DNA of 64,000 nt, from assembly GCA_014904985.1 (NCBI GenBank), contig MU128912.1, positions 343,368-407,367 of the forward strand. The letters are read 5' to 3'. Positions 45,243 to 57,506 of the stretch are shown here, one piece after another. The stretch's first letter is position 1, and each line of letters starts with the position of its first letter. The position numbers and the translations under genes were made by a program. This stretch comes from Hydnum rufescens UP504 (taxonomy: Eukaryota > Basidiomycota > Agaricomycetes > Cantharellales > Hydnaceae). The notes under the pieces were generated by a model. It did not search any database, was not told the origin of the DNA, and worked only from the letters and a program-made list of their open reading frames with translations.

Positions 45243-47477
45243 ATGCCAGTAGTTCCCAGTCCAAACGAGTCAGCTATCCCTACTGCGACGCTGCGCGCGT
45301 TGTACGAGATCGAGCAGGACTTCCACCTCGACGCCACAAAGCTACATTCGATCTTAGAACACTTTGTCGCTGATTTGGGGACTGGTCTGGGTAAATATGG
45401 CCACGGGATGGCGATGGTGACATTATCCTAGTCATCTAGTGCCCATATGTCTGCGTACTCATACCCAAACAATTAGGTTCCTACATTCGTGACTGGTGTC
45501 CCAACAGGCAAGGAAACTGGGTTAGCATGAATATATGCGTGCGCTTAATGACCCCCCATTTATCTCTGGAAATTCTGTAATACAGGACTTTCCTCGCACT
45601 TGATCTTGGTGGTACAAATCTGTATGTGAGGTCAACCAGCACAGGGTAAGATGTCGCCAACCAATTTACCGACATCAGGCGTGTATGCGAGGTGAAACTA
45701 GATGGGAATCATACGTTCCAATTACGGCAGCAAAAGTACAAGGTGTCTGACGACCTCAAGACAGGCGATGCCAAGTTTCTGTTTGGTTAGTGAATGCACT
45801 CTAGCCGCTCACCTTCTCTCTAAATCCCAATATCTTTCCCATCTTCATATATTCATGCAGATTACATGGCGGATAGCGTCGATGCCTTCCTCACGCAGAC
45901 GGATACGGAAATCGGGGATGAAGATTCTCTGAAACTGGGCTTTACATTCAGCTTTCCGTTGAGCAGACCGCGCTGGATAAGGGTACCTTGCTCACTTGGA
46001 CCAAGGGCTTCTCTGCCACGAATGCTCAGGGGAAAGATGTTGTCAAGATGCTCCAGGACGCCCTCGACCGTAAACATTTGCACGTCAAGTGTGTCGCACT
46101 TGTAAATGATGTATGTGCACCCTCCTTCCCTCCGAACAAGTCTTAAGGCTGCATCGTTTTAAAGACCGTGGGGACGTTATTGTCTCGATCTTACCTCGTC
46201 GGCGATTGTCTCTTGGGATGCATTTTCGGGACGGGGACCAACGCCGCATATCTGGATGATGCATCCACCTTTACTAAGTCGAATGATATTGCCTCTCAAG
46301 GTGGGAAGATGATCGTAAACACAGAATGGGGCGCATTTGACAATGAGGTATGGTGGTAGGGTGTCCATCGATAGTCATTCAACACTCATTTCAGGGACCT
46401 CACTCTCGTAGAGAATCGTACTTCCATTCACCGAGTACGATAACAAAGTCGATCGGGAAAGTATAAACCCGTAAGTCCTGAGACCCTGATTATGCCTCGT
46501 AAGGGATAATCCAAATTATTTTGCGTTTTGAAGTCGCTTCCAGGCATTTGAGAAATTTATTTCTGGAATGTGTGAGTATGCATGCGATCTCTGGCCGTGC
46601 TTCTCCCAAAATTTATCACTTATCCCTGTCTACAGATCAGGGCGAGGTCGTGCGCAACGTTATCCGTGAGTCTGCATTCCTTCTGATAGCAAGGATGAGA
46701 ATTCACACTTAACCTATGGTTCAAAACCCCCCACAGTCCACCTCATAGATAAAAATCTCCTCTTTCGAGGCTACTCTACCCCAGAATTGAACGCGCATTA
46801 TGGCTTCGACACAAGTTTCATGGTGTGTCTTCTCCCCTTCCTTCGTTATTTCTTTCTCAAGTATCACAATGTTACTCAGTCCGAGCTCGAGCCGAGAACG
46901 CCCGTACCCCGGAATTCTACACCCGAGCAAGAAAGGTGTTCATCGAAAAGCTCGGATTTTCCAAATATACTGGTCCAAACTCAAGTGGACGCGGGGCAGT
47001 CAAATTCGAAATCACCGACGCAGACTGCGAGATCACGAGACGGGTGTGCGAGACGGTGGCTACGCGGGCGGCGAGGCTGAGCGCTATTGGTATCGCGGCT
47101 GTAGTGCAAAAGACGGAAGTGGCGAAGAAGACTGAGGGTAATATCCAGGTCGGCGTTGATGGCAGGTGGGTGTATTTTATCGTTTGGATAAGGAATGGCT
47201 CTCTGACAAGGACATTTTGTGCAGTATGGCCGAACATTATCCTTATTTCGAGGTGCGTGTACGTGAGGCTCTGCGTGTTGTCCTCGGCCATGAGGTCGAG
47301 CAGCGCATCAAAATTGGGATGGCGAAAGACGGTAGCGGTGTCGGTGGTTAGTGGTCTTTGATACATTCCGACCTGTCATGGGTTTATGATTGCACTCATC
47401 ATCCCTATCTTATCCTAGCCGCCCTTGGTGCGCTCCAAGCCCTGAAGGCTGCTGAGATCACGGAACCGGCGACATAG
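45243..47477 (+). CDS. HXK: Hexokinase (two frameshifts)
   Basis: Phosphorylates glucose with ATP, the first step of glycolysis. The start is MPVVPSPNESAIPT at 45243. Motifs in order: FLALDLGGTNLR (phosphate loop), DDLKTGDAKFLFDYMA, LGFTFSFP, LLTWTKGFSATN, CVALVND, CIFGTGTNAAYL, VNTEWGAFDNE, LPFTEYD, FEKFISGMY, LLFRGYSTPEL, CETVATRAARLSAIGIAAV and GMAKDGSGVGAALGAL. About 12 introns splice in frame, and TAG is at 47475-47477. Two single-base losses break the frame: near 45955 (after FTFSFP; CCC to CC) and near 46890 (start of the exon following DTSFM). Length is otherwise typical (about 490 aa). As elsewhere in this window I cannot tell error from mutation. Confidence 0.92.
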
Positions 47478-47822
47478 TACCTCGGCAAATATCTCGGGCT
47501 GTCTCAATTGTCCTGCAATCATTATGGCATCATGGTATTCGTCTGTCCATGTTAACCACCATATGTAACCTATGTAATGTGCAGCATTGCGAGTATCCTT
47601 TGGGCCGAGTTTGTATTCAATAGAATCTGCGAAGCATAGCCTTTGAATGTCAAATCATAATCCAAAATCTATAACAGGTGTCATTGGCATATTGATACAG
47701 ATACAAGCGGCGTTACGGGTGCGACCGAAAAGGAACTCGAGTAGAAACAACAAATGTACAGAGTATAACTCTCCCTAAACTGCAAACATTTCAGTAGGTT
47801 ATCAGTGTTTCTGTGGCAATTT

Positions 47823-48883
47823 TCAATGTTGACTCGTATTGTTCAGTCGATCACCCTACGGTTTCCAAACGCAAGTTGGAAGTCAATATACGGATGAATC
47901 AAAAATGGGGCGGGTATGAAATGTTTACGCACCGCATCTCCGAGGCCGGGCGATATTATCCCTTGGGGCGTGAGGACTGGATCCACGGCTGCGACCCATA
48001 TCTAATAATGTTCCAGTTCAAAGGCCACAGGGTCTGGAAGGAGAGGAACACTGCGTGCATACTTCGAGTTCTGGAAACTGTTTGAGAACTATATCCAGCC
48101 CGTCGCGTGACGCGAGGATTACAAGAAGTTTCACTCTGGAAACTAGATAAAAAGTCTGATCAGAATACAACCCTGTTTGACCAAGAAAAGCGAATGGAAA
48201 AGAACGCAACTCGGAAAACCCCAGTCGACTATCATTTGGAGTGCGGCACAGATAGTACCTCCAGTGGCGATGAGGGGATCGAGCAAAAAGACACGGTCTA
48301 CATCAGGTGTGGTTGGCAGCTTGGAATAATCTGGGGGTCCGCAGGTTCGCACCGAAGGAGGGAAAATATATCCTCGTTAGTAATGCAGACAATCATAGTC
48401 CCAGTCTGCTCACACTCCACTGGTTGTAAGCTGACTTTCTCCCTAAACAATCCAAGATGAAAACATTTGGCTTCCGGGAACAATCGCAGTAGGGCATCGG
48501 ACATAGGTAGTCCAGCGCGGAGAATGGGAAGAAGTGCTATGGATTCGGTTATTTTAGAACCCGTAAAATCCGCAATCGGAGAGGTCTACGAATAAATAGC
48601 GTGGGGAGCGATGAGCCTGCCACAGACCGGACCACGAAAACGAGTAGACTAACTCCCCGAAATTCAGTGACAGGGATATCTCTGCTTGCTTCAACACCGA
48701 GGATGTAACTCAGGTCGTATATTCCCTTCGAAAGTCCCCGTGACTATTACCGCCACCCCATAACGGATTCGAAGTACGTACCTCTCGGAAATCCTTATGA
48801 TTTGTTACCGTCTGGCGCAGTGCACTCAATTTGGCCGCTACGAGGGGGTGTGATACGATGTGTAGGTTGTTTGCGTTTGCCAT
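47823..48883 (-). CDS. FUR1: Uracil phosphoribosyltransferase
   Basis: Makes UMP from uracil and PRPP in pyrimidine salvage. The start is MANANNLHIVSHPLVAAKL (ATG at 48883). Motifs in order: YDLSYILGVEASRDIPV, SIALLPILRAGLPMSDALL, LGLFREKVSLQPVEYYSKLP, the PRPP loop DRVFLLDPLIATGGT (LDPxxATGGT), KLLVILASRDGLD, VAAVDPVLTPQGIISPGLGD and finally GDRLNNTS. The GLGDxGDR end is the uracil-binding signature. Six introns splice in frame, and TGA is at 47823-47825. No lesion found. It is convergent with hexokinase. Confidence 0.94.
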
Positions 48884-49264
48884 GATGAAAGCTCTTAGCG
48901 AACGTGAGTACCGACGTTCGGGGATTCCCGGTCTGCCCCTAGGGCAATAAATATCCTGGTTATCGTGGCCTGAGTAACAAAATTCAATACAGAAAGACCG
49001 GGACGATCAGGGTGTTGTTAGCGATGGGGTAAGGTTTCTCCTTGAGTGGCTAGCGTTCCCGCCGAAGCCGGTTGTGGGAACTTGTGGCTATGATCAAAGA
49101 GAAAGTTCCTTGTAGGCTTTGCAATGAAATTCAAGCTTAATTCATGTATGATTCCCATTCTCCGACCGATCAAACATTTTCTCACTAGAAGCCCGGCGGG
49201 AGAAAATAGATCAGAATTGTCAAATCAAGAGGCGCTTTCCGGGATTGGCTTTTGCACACAGATT
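48884..49264. other. Intergenic
   Basis: About 380 bp upstream of the phosphoribosyltransferase gene and downstream of the AP-3 gene (both minus strand). No coding signal; presumably the promoter of the former. Confidence 0.5.
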
Positions 49265-51224
49265 TTAGAGCCTCCACTCTATTGATCCCCTTGCACTAAA
49301 TCGGACGCCCTTATAAGGCTTGTATCCCTCTTTAGCCATCTTCATTTGCTCCACTTTTAATCCCGAAAGCGAGCTCTGAGGTAGGCTGAACGTGGCACTC
49401 AAAGACCGTGATATACGGGGATGCGGTACTCTTGAAATATCATTAGTTCGTGTAACGGGAGTACAAAAGTGCAAGACGAAAACCCACGATGATGTAAATG
49501 TCCCCTTAATCGTTCTCGCAGCAGATAACAGCGAAGGTATGTTCCACCGCAGAATCTGTTGAACCATCGTATGAGGCGTAGACCACTCAGCCAAAAACTC
49601 TCCAGAGTCAGAACAACACAAACCTGAGTTTTCGGTTCGAAATCCCAAGAGCCTTCTTTCGTGCCATTCCCAACGGCAGACACGCCACCATGGCCAATTC
49701 CTGCATTGTCGGAAATGGTGAAGCTAGCAGAGGAGGCACTTTTCCCAAGGAAGAGAGTGATGGTGACATTCTCGAGTGATTTTGTCGAACCAAGGCGGCA
49801 GCTCGCCGATATCTCTATCGACCCTGTATGCGAAGGGAAGTTTCAACGGTGAACAAGGCAGACAAAGGACGGACAAACCTCCTTCCTCCGATAGGCGGAT
49901 TGAGGACTTGAGAAGCAGGGGCACATGTCCACTGCTTCCAGCCCCGATAAGCGTCGAGGAGTCGACGCGATACTCCATTAAAGTAAAATTCCCATCTGGC
50001 GGGACGAAAGAAAGCGATTTATCAGTTGCAAACTTGTTTAATCTGGGAGTCGAATACGTCAGGCTGCCACTGCGAGTATATAAAATGGGAAAAATCGTGA
50101 GAGCCATTTACCGGACGCAGGGGTGAAGGGACGGGTCGGCCAATATGTGGGGGTTCGAAAATGACAGGAGTAAGTCAGGCGTCCCTGCAATCAAGGATCT
50201 TCAATAATGCCAAGCGTCCAATAGACTCACAGGAGACACACGTACCAGACAGTCTTGCATTGCAGTGGATCTTCCCCCATATCTCGTGGGATATTGTTTT
50301 GCCTGTGCTGATCAGAATGAGGCTCCCACGAGGCCCAGAAGACCATAGTGTAACAGAGAAAAACACGATACTTTGATATAACAGCATTAAGTTCTTCCAT
50401 TATGTCGAAATAAATTTCGTTGTTATTGTATCGCAATCCAGCCTTTCTCCATGGAATCGGAGACGAGAAGGGAGCAGGAGTGGCCGTCGGCAATCTATGC
50501 GAAAACGTGGAAGCCATGAACATAAACTCCGCCCACCAGATATCGACAGCCATTCACCCTGCCGCGCCTGCCACGCCCAAAATTTTGTTCAAAAGAGATG
50601 GAGGGAGAACGATGTCACGCAAAGTATTTGGTTCTGTGGTGAGTGGGACTCCATCGTCCAGCATTTCCTCCAACAACTAAGAAAGTGAAAGTGAGGGAGG
50701 TGCTTTTGAATAAAGACATGAGAGAAGTACCTGATACACAATGTCAAAATGCTCTTTGAGCAAAGATGACGAGACATCTCCTAGATACTCCTCCAGTATA
50801 CCGATGAGTGTGTCAACAAAAGCAAAGACGTAAAGTGGATCCACTACAGCGCTGTGTGAGAACATTGAATGGAGTTGGACAATTGCAACTTACCATCGAC
50901 GCTAACGAGACACAAGATATGCAAACTATTACGCTCCACGTGGCAACACACGGAATTCGTCCGGTCTGGGGAGGCAGGGATATTGAAGAATAACACAGGG
51001 TCCAGACGAGCGGAACCTGTTGCGGTGGACTGAACCTTTTCTAGAGCGTTATTGAAGGCGTCAACGTGAAGGAGGGGATAGGATGGAAAGACGTTGCGAA
51101 AGTTCGTCTGGATGATTGGGCGTCTATATCAGAGCTGGAGTTACTTTTCTTCATAGCATAGCGTTCGCAGAATCCTCGAATACCCTGTTTCGTCCACAAT
51201 GATGACCCCATCTAGATTGACCAT
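49265..51224 (-). CDS. APM3: AP-3 adaptor complex mu subunit
   Basis: The medium subunit of AP-3, which sorts cargo from Golgi or endosomes to the vacuole. The longin part starts MVNLDGVIIVDETG (ATG at 51224), then RPIIQTNFRNVFPSYPLLH, SVCCHVERNSLHIL, VDPLYVFAFVDTLIGILEEY, DIVYQLLEEMLDDGVPLTTE and RDIVLPPSLL. The mu-homology domain follows: PWRKAGLRYNNNEIYFDIME, WGKIHCNARLSGTPDLLLSF, SLHPCVRLNKFATDKSLSFV and PPDGNFTLMEYR. The family end is SGLKVEQMKMAKEGYKPYKG with VRFSARGSIEW. About ten introns splice in frame to the stop at 49265. No lesion. It is head-to-head with a hypothetical gene. Confidence 0.93.
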
Positions 51225-51265
51225 GTTTGGAGGAGTTTGGTCTTGTTCACGTAATCTTTATAACA

Positions 51266-52912
51266 TGGCTCTACCTCGTCGTCTTGCAATCACAACGCGC
51301 TTGACAGGGCACCCAGGGTCACGAAATACCACACCGTGGGGTAGGCCGTCATCTCTCTCGCTCAGACGTCGCAGCTTCTCTTCAGATAGCATCTCTGAGT
51401 CTGACGCGCCACCCGATATCTGGATCCTCCTGGAAGACCTGGACTTGTATCTTTATGAGAAGGAAACAGATCTGGATACCATCATACTATTGGTGGAGAA
51501 ACTCTGGGGATTTCTCTTTCTTTGGTCTCCACATCGACGTGGCCACTCGACCCTTCTGAAGCTCAGTCACGCGTCCAGAAATCTAGTACCAACTCCCTCG
51601 AAACTTCGAGCGGGTGCGTGCAGCTCATAGAAGCGCGTCTATCTTGCCGATGTAGCTGTACACTTTCGGCAGGGACATTAATCCGCTTTCTAGCATATAT
51701 CCGTCGCCCGCTCATACCCCACAGCAGCCATTGTCTCCTATAATGTTTTCCGCAAACCTTCAACGATATCCCCTCCTGAAGAATGATGTGCTTTCCAAGG
51801 AATTATCTTTCAGCACGACTTCCCATGAGAAAACCAACGATCAGACGAAATCCGACGTAATGCCTGTTTTCCTCTCTTACCCCGTGGATGAAGATGATGA
51901 TCCAATGTCACTCTCTGTGGATCTGGAATCAGAGGAGCCTTTCGATGAAGATTTATATACCTGGCTCATCCATCAAGGCAACCTCACCAAGTCTCCAATA
52001 CCCAGTTCACAGGACGCTACATCCTCGAGCTTAGCATCGGCTTTAGTCGGCGCCAAACCAGCTTCACCGTCACTGCATAACTGTGATGTGGATAAAGTTC
52101 GCCCTATTTTTGATACGATTCAGCCTCTATCCACGTCGATGCCTCTGTCTCCGCCCCCGACGGTCAAGTTTCCCTCGCTCGTCGTGTTCGCCTCTCCCAC
52201 CATTCAACCTCCTAGTGTTCCCCCAGTGTCAAACACAGCTCCTGGCCAGGACCTCAGCCCAGAATCCGTTATCGCTTTCCGCCGCACTTCCAAATCCAAC
52301 CTCGCATCTGATACTCTCGTGGCGGCACACATCAAGCTTCAGAACGCACTCCGTGCCCATGATGATACGCATGAACGCCCTTCTCATAATTTTAAAGCGA
52401 CCACTCCCGCAAACAACGAAAATCCACCGGGGCTTAACGAAAACACACCACAAACAGACTTTCATACTCGTTCCAACTCTAGTCTAAAATTGATACCCAA
52501 GGGCGATGAGGAAACGCAAGCATGCAACACGAATATTGGAGCTGATCCGGACGCAGGGCCGTCCCTCCAGATCCACCGTCAGTTCCAGCAGGTTATTGCG
52601 GAAATGAAACTTAATCGATCCAATGGCCCCTCTAAGAATTCAATTCTCACCACTGCTCAACTCAAGTCTGTGCCCACTCCGCCTCACCCCAATCAATGCG
52701 ACAGGTCTAACGGTCGATCGGAACCATCAAGAATGCGAGGGGAGGAACACGAAGGATCAAATGAGGCGCGAGCAGATGCGGTCGCCCTCAAATTGCTCGA
52801 GGAGAGTGTCCTGGAGCAGCAGCAAGAGAAAGCGTTGCGAGGGCTCGCAGACCGACTGAGAGAGACAGCGGCGAAGAAGAGATCGTTGGCCGCGGTATTG
52901 GCAAGAATGTAG
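51266..52912 (+). CDS. Hypothetical coiled-coil protein
   Basis: I recognise no family. A first exon-like stretch (MALPRRLAITTRLTGHPGS, ATG about 51266, through LEDLDLYLYEKETDLDTIIL to about 51510) is followed, after one or more unresolved splices, by a long open frame that runs from about 51731 to TAG at 52910-52912. The latter is hydrophilic, rich in S, P and D, with an acidic segment (DEDDDPMSLSVDLESEEPFD) and a C-terminal helix likely to form a coiled coil (LKLLEESVLEQQQEKALRGL). No membrane segment. The junction between 51510 and 51731 is uncertain, so the two parts could be separate genes, but their composition is similar and spacing is short. Confidence 0.55.
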
Positions 52913-53458
52913 GATTGCGTGCACATTCAAACTCGATAGTCAGACACGGTACAAGCGCTTCTATGTGTCTAGTAGTGCCTGTGCATTGTACCTGCAGACT
53001 TCCCAGGGAATTATCGAGAGGATCGGACAGCGAACTCGAGACACTCTTGGGACATGTACAGCCTGGGTGATCCCAATATGGATCCATTGGGATCCGATGT
53101 TCATGAAGAAATTACACCACTCTCTGGTCCGCATTGCGTCGTGATCAATGACTTCTCTAATTGAGATGTCGACTTCATAACCGGGTCCGTCCACATCGGC
53201 CATAATGAGATCTTTCCGCATCGAACCCCTATTCGGTTCATTTTGGATGGATTCCGGTAGGACGGGAAGTAGCGATATGATCCCCCAAATGGCCGCTGTA
53301 TATCATTACACCGCACCCTCTTTGCCTTCACCCGCTCCAGGACCAGGATCCGGCTGGAATTAGACCATTCCCATCAATCGTTGGGGGTGAGGGGGGTTGA
53401 TCAAAGGTGCTCACATCGATGCGTCATTGACTGGATATAGTAAATGATGATATAGGCA
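52913..53458. other. Gap with weak minus-strand coding signal
   Basis: Minus-strand frames at 52961-53221 and 53101-53331 read partly like protein (for example GGSYRYFPSYRNPSK) but switch frame and match nothing I know. Possibly a small gene or its relic; I do not call it. Confidence 0.3.
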
Positions 53459-55762
53459 TCAGAATAAGGGTTCGCTTGATTGTTCCTGCCCTTGAAGGGT
53501 GCGAAAGCGAGCCATAAGCGTTTCCAGCCAAGTTTGCTCCTTCGTCCCATCGAAATTCAAATGATTTTCCCTCCTCTTCATCCTCCGGATCATCGAGCGA
53601 GCGAGATCCATATGACGCCCGTTTAAAGCTCCATCGAAGACGTGCAGATACACTGCAAGATCGGGCTTGGGGAGCTTACGATTATCCTGCATTCTTACGG
53701 GTCCCTCCCGCGTGCGATGCGTTGGTGTCTTCAAGGGCGAAAAGCCACCGGTCTCCATACCACCAAGGATATTGTCGATGATGTCCGCCCTGCCTGCTCG
53801 CCCTAAGCGGTTAAGGTACATAGACCAAATCTGGAGCGAGGGTTCCAAACCGAGTCGCTGCATATCAAGGATGATGCTAGTGGAGAACCCAAGGGTTTGA
53901 CGTTGCACGACGCGCATCAGCAATATGAAAACGGAATCGTCGGGGAGTAGAACAGGAGGTGGTACAATCGGAACACTGTGATGACCCTCGGGAGAATCAT
54001 ATATATGTTTGTTAATGGTGGTAGTAGAGATATCGGCATAGGCATCGTAGGCCTTTATGACGTCTGGTATATCATGTTATGTTTGATAACATTTGGAGGA
54101 AGGCCCAGTGGTTGGGTGTGTCGGCCAAAATCGGATAGAAGGACGTCAATGAGGACTGTGATGGTATGAGAGGATGGAATAAGCAGACGCTGTCCTCTGA
54201 AGGAGACACCAAGGAGGGGGGACCGAGGTGATGATATCCCCAAGTTATCCAGAACAAGTTCCGCAAGATTTCGTCCAGGGACACCGTGCAAACGAAAGTA
54301 TGCGCAATAGCTTGGATTGCCATGACGGGGAGGCCTTGATTTCGAAAAAGAACCATTTCGGCCGTCGCCCACAAGACTGTGGGTGAAGGACTGGGCGGAA
54401 TATTGGAATTTCTGTGAAGACGTCGCAGACGTCTATACAGAAGAGACAGTGCTCGCGTTCGGCCCAAATTCAAATAGTCCTGCATAAATCTGGCAAGCTT
54501 CAAGGGAAGACGGGGATCCCTCGACCTGATTGTCTTCCGAAGTCGATGAAGCCTTGATGGCATATGGTTCTCCACTGTCTTCGAAGGCTTCACGGACGAC
54601 ACCAGGGATACGGACGGCGAAGAGGTGAGGGAGAATACGGACGCCTCGGGGGAGATGAGATCACCAAGGCTCTCGAGGATGGTCTGCCATTCATGTGCAG
54701 GAAGATGCTTCGCTGCCAACGCAGCGATCGCATTATAGCGACCGATTCTATGGACGGCCCGAAGCTCAGATAGGAGAATACGATATGTGGAACGATGAAT
54801 GCATTTAGGGAGAGCAGCACACAACTCCTCCAGAAGACCGCACGCATGGTCTAAGCGGCCTACCAACACATGAGTTCGCACGACGAGGTTCAACCAACTC
54901 GCAATCCGACGTCGGACATTGCCCATTAGGTTGGTCCCATGCAAAGATAAAGCCGAGGCCCATGATCCGGGGGCACAGAGATAAGTTTATCTCGATGAAT
55001 ATTACGGTCCCAAGCTTTATACCGGCCACCGCCCCAAACACGAATTTCAATTTGAATAATTTTCACCAGGAATGCATCGCTGAGATTGACGGGCGCAAAG
55101 CGCACAACGTGAGGAATGAGTCTACGGAGATTGCCCCCGTACCCTTTTTCTGCGGCTAGGATACCGAAATCCAAGAGGTGGTGCATGTCGATTCGGTGAG
55201 TGACGAGCGAATTGAGGATGGAGACTAGACCCGTCTCTTTCAGCTCCCGGGCGCATCCCGGGCGTGAGGGATGAGAGATGCCCATGTCATAAGCGACTGA
55301 AATTCGGAGCTTAGGCTCTTGGTCATGGTCGCGGTTTCTAGAACTGAGGAGAGTCGAATAATGCAAAGCAACGCCCTCGAAGACAAAATTCGGCTCGATG
55401 TGTGTCCCCGCGTGATTCATACCCTCTCGTAAACTTTCGGCCAATTCGTAGTTTTCGGCCTGAACAGCAACAAGAAGTTCTGCATTGGCTTGTTTTGCCG
55501 ACGCTGTCTTGTGCATCTCGCCAGGGTATCCATACTCCTCGGTAAGATCCTCGAGGAACGCAGCGGAAGTAGCGATGCTTTCTGTAGAATTAGAGGCTGT
55601 AAACGTAGGTGGCTGATCGACAGCGATCGTGGACCAGTCTGCAACAGTCGAAAACTGGACATTGGTTCGTTTTGTATAAAAAACAGGGCACGTAGGCTTC
55701 TGGAGAGTCTTGGGACATGGTCGTGGACATGCCAAGCGCGTTAAGACCCAGTAGCTTCGCAT
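53459..55762 (-). CDS. PPR-like mitochondrial protein (two frameshifts)
   Basis: An intron-poor gene of about 730 codons with helical-hairpin composition like fungal pentatricopeptide-repeat RNA-binding proteins. It starts MRSYWVLTRLACPRP (ATG at 55762), with a basic N-terminus compatible with mitochondrial import. Repeats read like SLRAVHRIGRYNAIAAL..., VLVGRLDHACGLLEELC and MYLNRLGRAGRADIIDNI. Three long frames follow one another: 55762-54960, then 54963-54072, then about 54070-53459. Moving between them needs a one-base loss near 54957-54963 (a G run on this strand) and a one-base shift near 54071-54080. No intron with proper borders explains these. Function in mitochondrial RNA handling is inference by repeat style; individual repeats are weak. 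Confidence 0.6.
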
Positions 55763-56897
55763 GCAGCTCTATTCCATAATCCCCGGGAATAGCCGGGCCA
55801 GAGGTTGCAAGCCTTCTAGCATTTCTCAAGAGGCTATTCTCACAATGTTGGGAAGGTTGATGCACTATGGCTTTGATGCATTGCTTATCTCCGCATTCTT
55901 GGCGGGGATCAAGCGTTCCACGGGATTGACGTGAGAAACAATCGTGGCCCCCCGCAGTCCTTTCACTTAGGCGACTCTTTGCAGACCAGTGCTCTCTCGA
56001 GTCCCAAACAAAGACCTCAGACGTGAGTTTGAACTATTCTTCCTGCCTCATGACAGCGTGTTATACTCATGGTTGATTCGCATATACTAGAACTCTTACG
56101 ATCATATCTTGAACTGGGGGAGTACACTTTCGACTTTGCAGTTGTCTTCTTTGGGGTTCGTCCGTTGATTGCCACTGCCCCAAGGAGTCACTCTGATGAT
56201 AGCATTCACGCAGAGATCATCCTCGTTTGAACGCAAGCGATGATATCACAATGTGGATTCCTCCTGGTCTTGTGCATTCCGTGTATCATGTGTACTTCTA
56301 TAATTTAGCCCTGCCTCCAGTCCCCGCATCATGGCCATACTCTCTCTAAGAGAATCGCAGGTCTTGTTCTCCCTGAACCCTTGGCCCACTCCCTTTCATT
56401 CTCAGCCTCGTCGCCGTGGATCCTGACTATCAATCTGCTCCGATACGACAGAGATGCACCTCGATATGGGCATCATCAGAAAGGTTGGAGCCAGATACAT
56501 GGCTTGGCTGCCTCCCTCACCTGGATCGTGCGCTGTGGTGACCGGATTTGCCATATTCGCTACGACAGGTTGATACGTCAGAAGTGGCTCAACATGCAAC
56601 TCGAACTTTGGTCGCGATATCACTTATCAGCGTGGTCAACATGAACATAAAGCAGACTGTTTTTGAGGCATCAACGCATCCTGGAGTGCTCAAGTCTATT
56701 CTAGCCGTCAAATTCCGTAGCAGATCCTGTGTTGCGTGAGGAGATGCATTGTACTGTACCACTCCCTTCGTCTGTTCGTGGTATCTAGGTTTTGGGACCT
56801 GTAATATCGCAGGTTTGAACGTAGCGGCACACGGGATAAGGACATCTTCGTTTCCAGCAATTCACTGCACATGTACAGGGGATTGAGGAGGACAAGC
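55763..56897. other. 1.1 kb without a recognisable gene
   Basis: Short frames on both strands (for example 56381-56644 plus) show no domain. It lies upstream of the PPR-like gene and downstream of OST2. Confidence 0.45.
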
Positions 56898-57440
56898 TTA
56901 TCCAAGGAAATTGAATACAAAGAAATGCAACACAATGGACCCCACTGCAAAGTCGGCAAAAGCCCTACACGGGTCGACAGGATACACTGGTGTTAGGGTA
57001 TAACCAAAAGCATTGCACGATCAGGACACTTGCCGCTGTGGAGAGATTCCTTTAAATTGCTCCCTGTTGGTGGGATTCACTTGCGATCGCAGTGAGCAGT
57101 GAGGACGAACTGGCCTATCGTGCTTGCGAACCTGGTCACGAGTCAAATGATCAGATACATACCACATGCGTTATCCAAGTTGTTCAACCATACCCCGACA
57201 AGAATGCATTATATGGGTATGTTGTGATTAAGACGCAGTAGGCAAATTGTATGATGCCCGACGCCATGATAAAGATCAAGAATGAGTCGATGACTTTCAG
57301 TCTAGATGGTGTTTCGTCATAGTAGCTGTAAATTTTTGCATCAGCACTGGGAAGAGACCTCCCGCGTTTTCCAAGCACCTGTTCCATAAAGTAAGAAAGG
57401 GTGACAGGTTTGCTTTCACTGCTAATTTTGGAGGCGCCAT
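56898..57440 (-). CDS. OST2: Oligosaccharyltransferase subunit Ost2/DAD1 (one frameshift)
   Basis: A small ER membrane subunit of the complex that transfers glycans to asparagine. Exon 1 is MAPPKLA (ATG at 57440). After a 41-nt intron come YYDETPSRLKVIDSFLIFIM and IIQFAYCVLITTYPYNAFLS, then ASTIGQFVLTA, RSQVNPTNREQFKGISPQR and AFADFAVGSIVLHFFVFNF. One base is missing near 57093-57097 (between VLTA and LRSQ). The last intron, about 56973-57045, starts with GCAAGT, so it is a GC-AG intron. TAA is at 56898-56900. All membrane segments are conserved. It is head-to-head with mS42, 66 bp between start codons. Confidence 0.9.
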
Positions 57441-57506
57441 CGTGGCGGTTTTGGTTAGATAATCGTCGGCAAATGCCGATATTTTTCAATTTCACTCTTG
57501 GGTGAC
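57441..57506. promoter_or_regulatory. 66-bp bidirectional promoter, OST2 / mS42
   Basis: Only 66 bp separate the start codons of OST2 (minus) and the mitoribosomal gene (plus). No clear core-promoter motif seen; the two transcripts must share this interval. Confidence 0.6.
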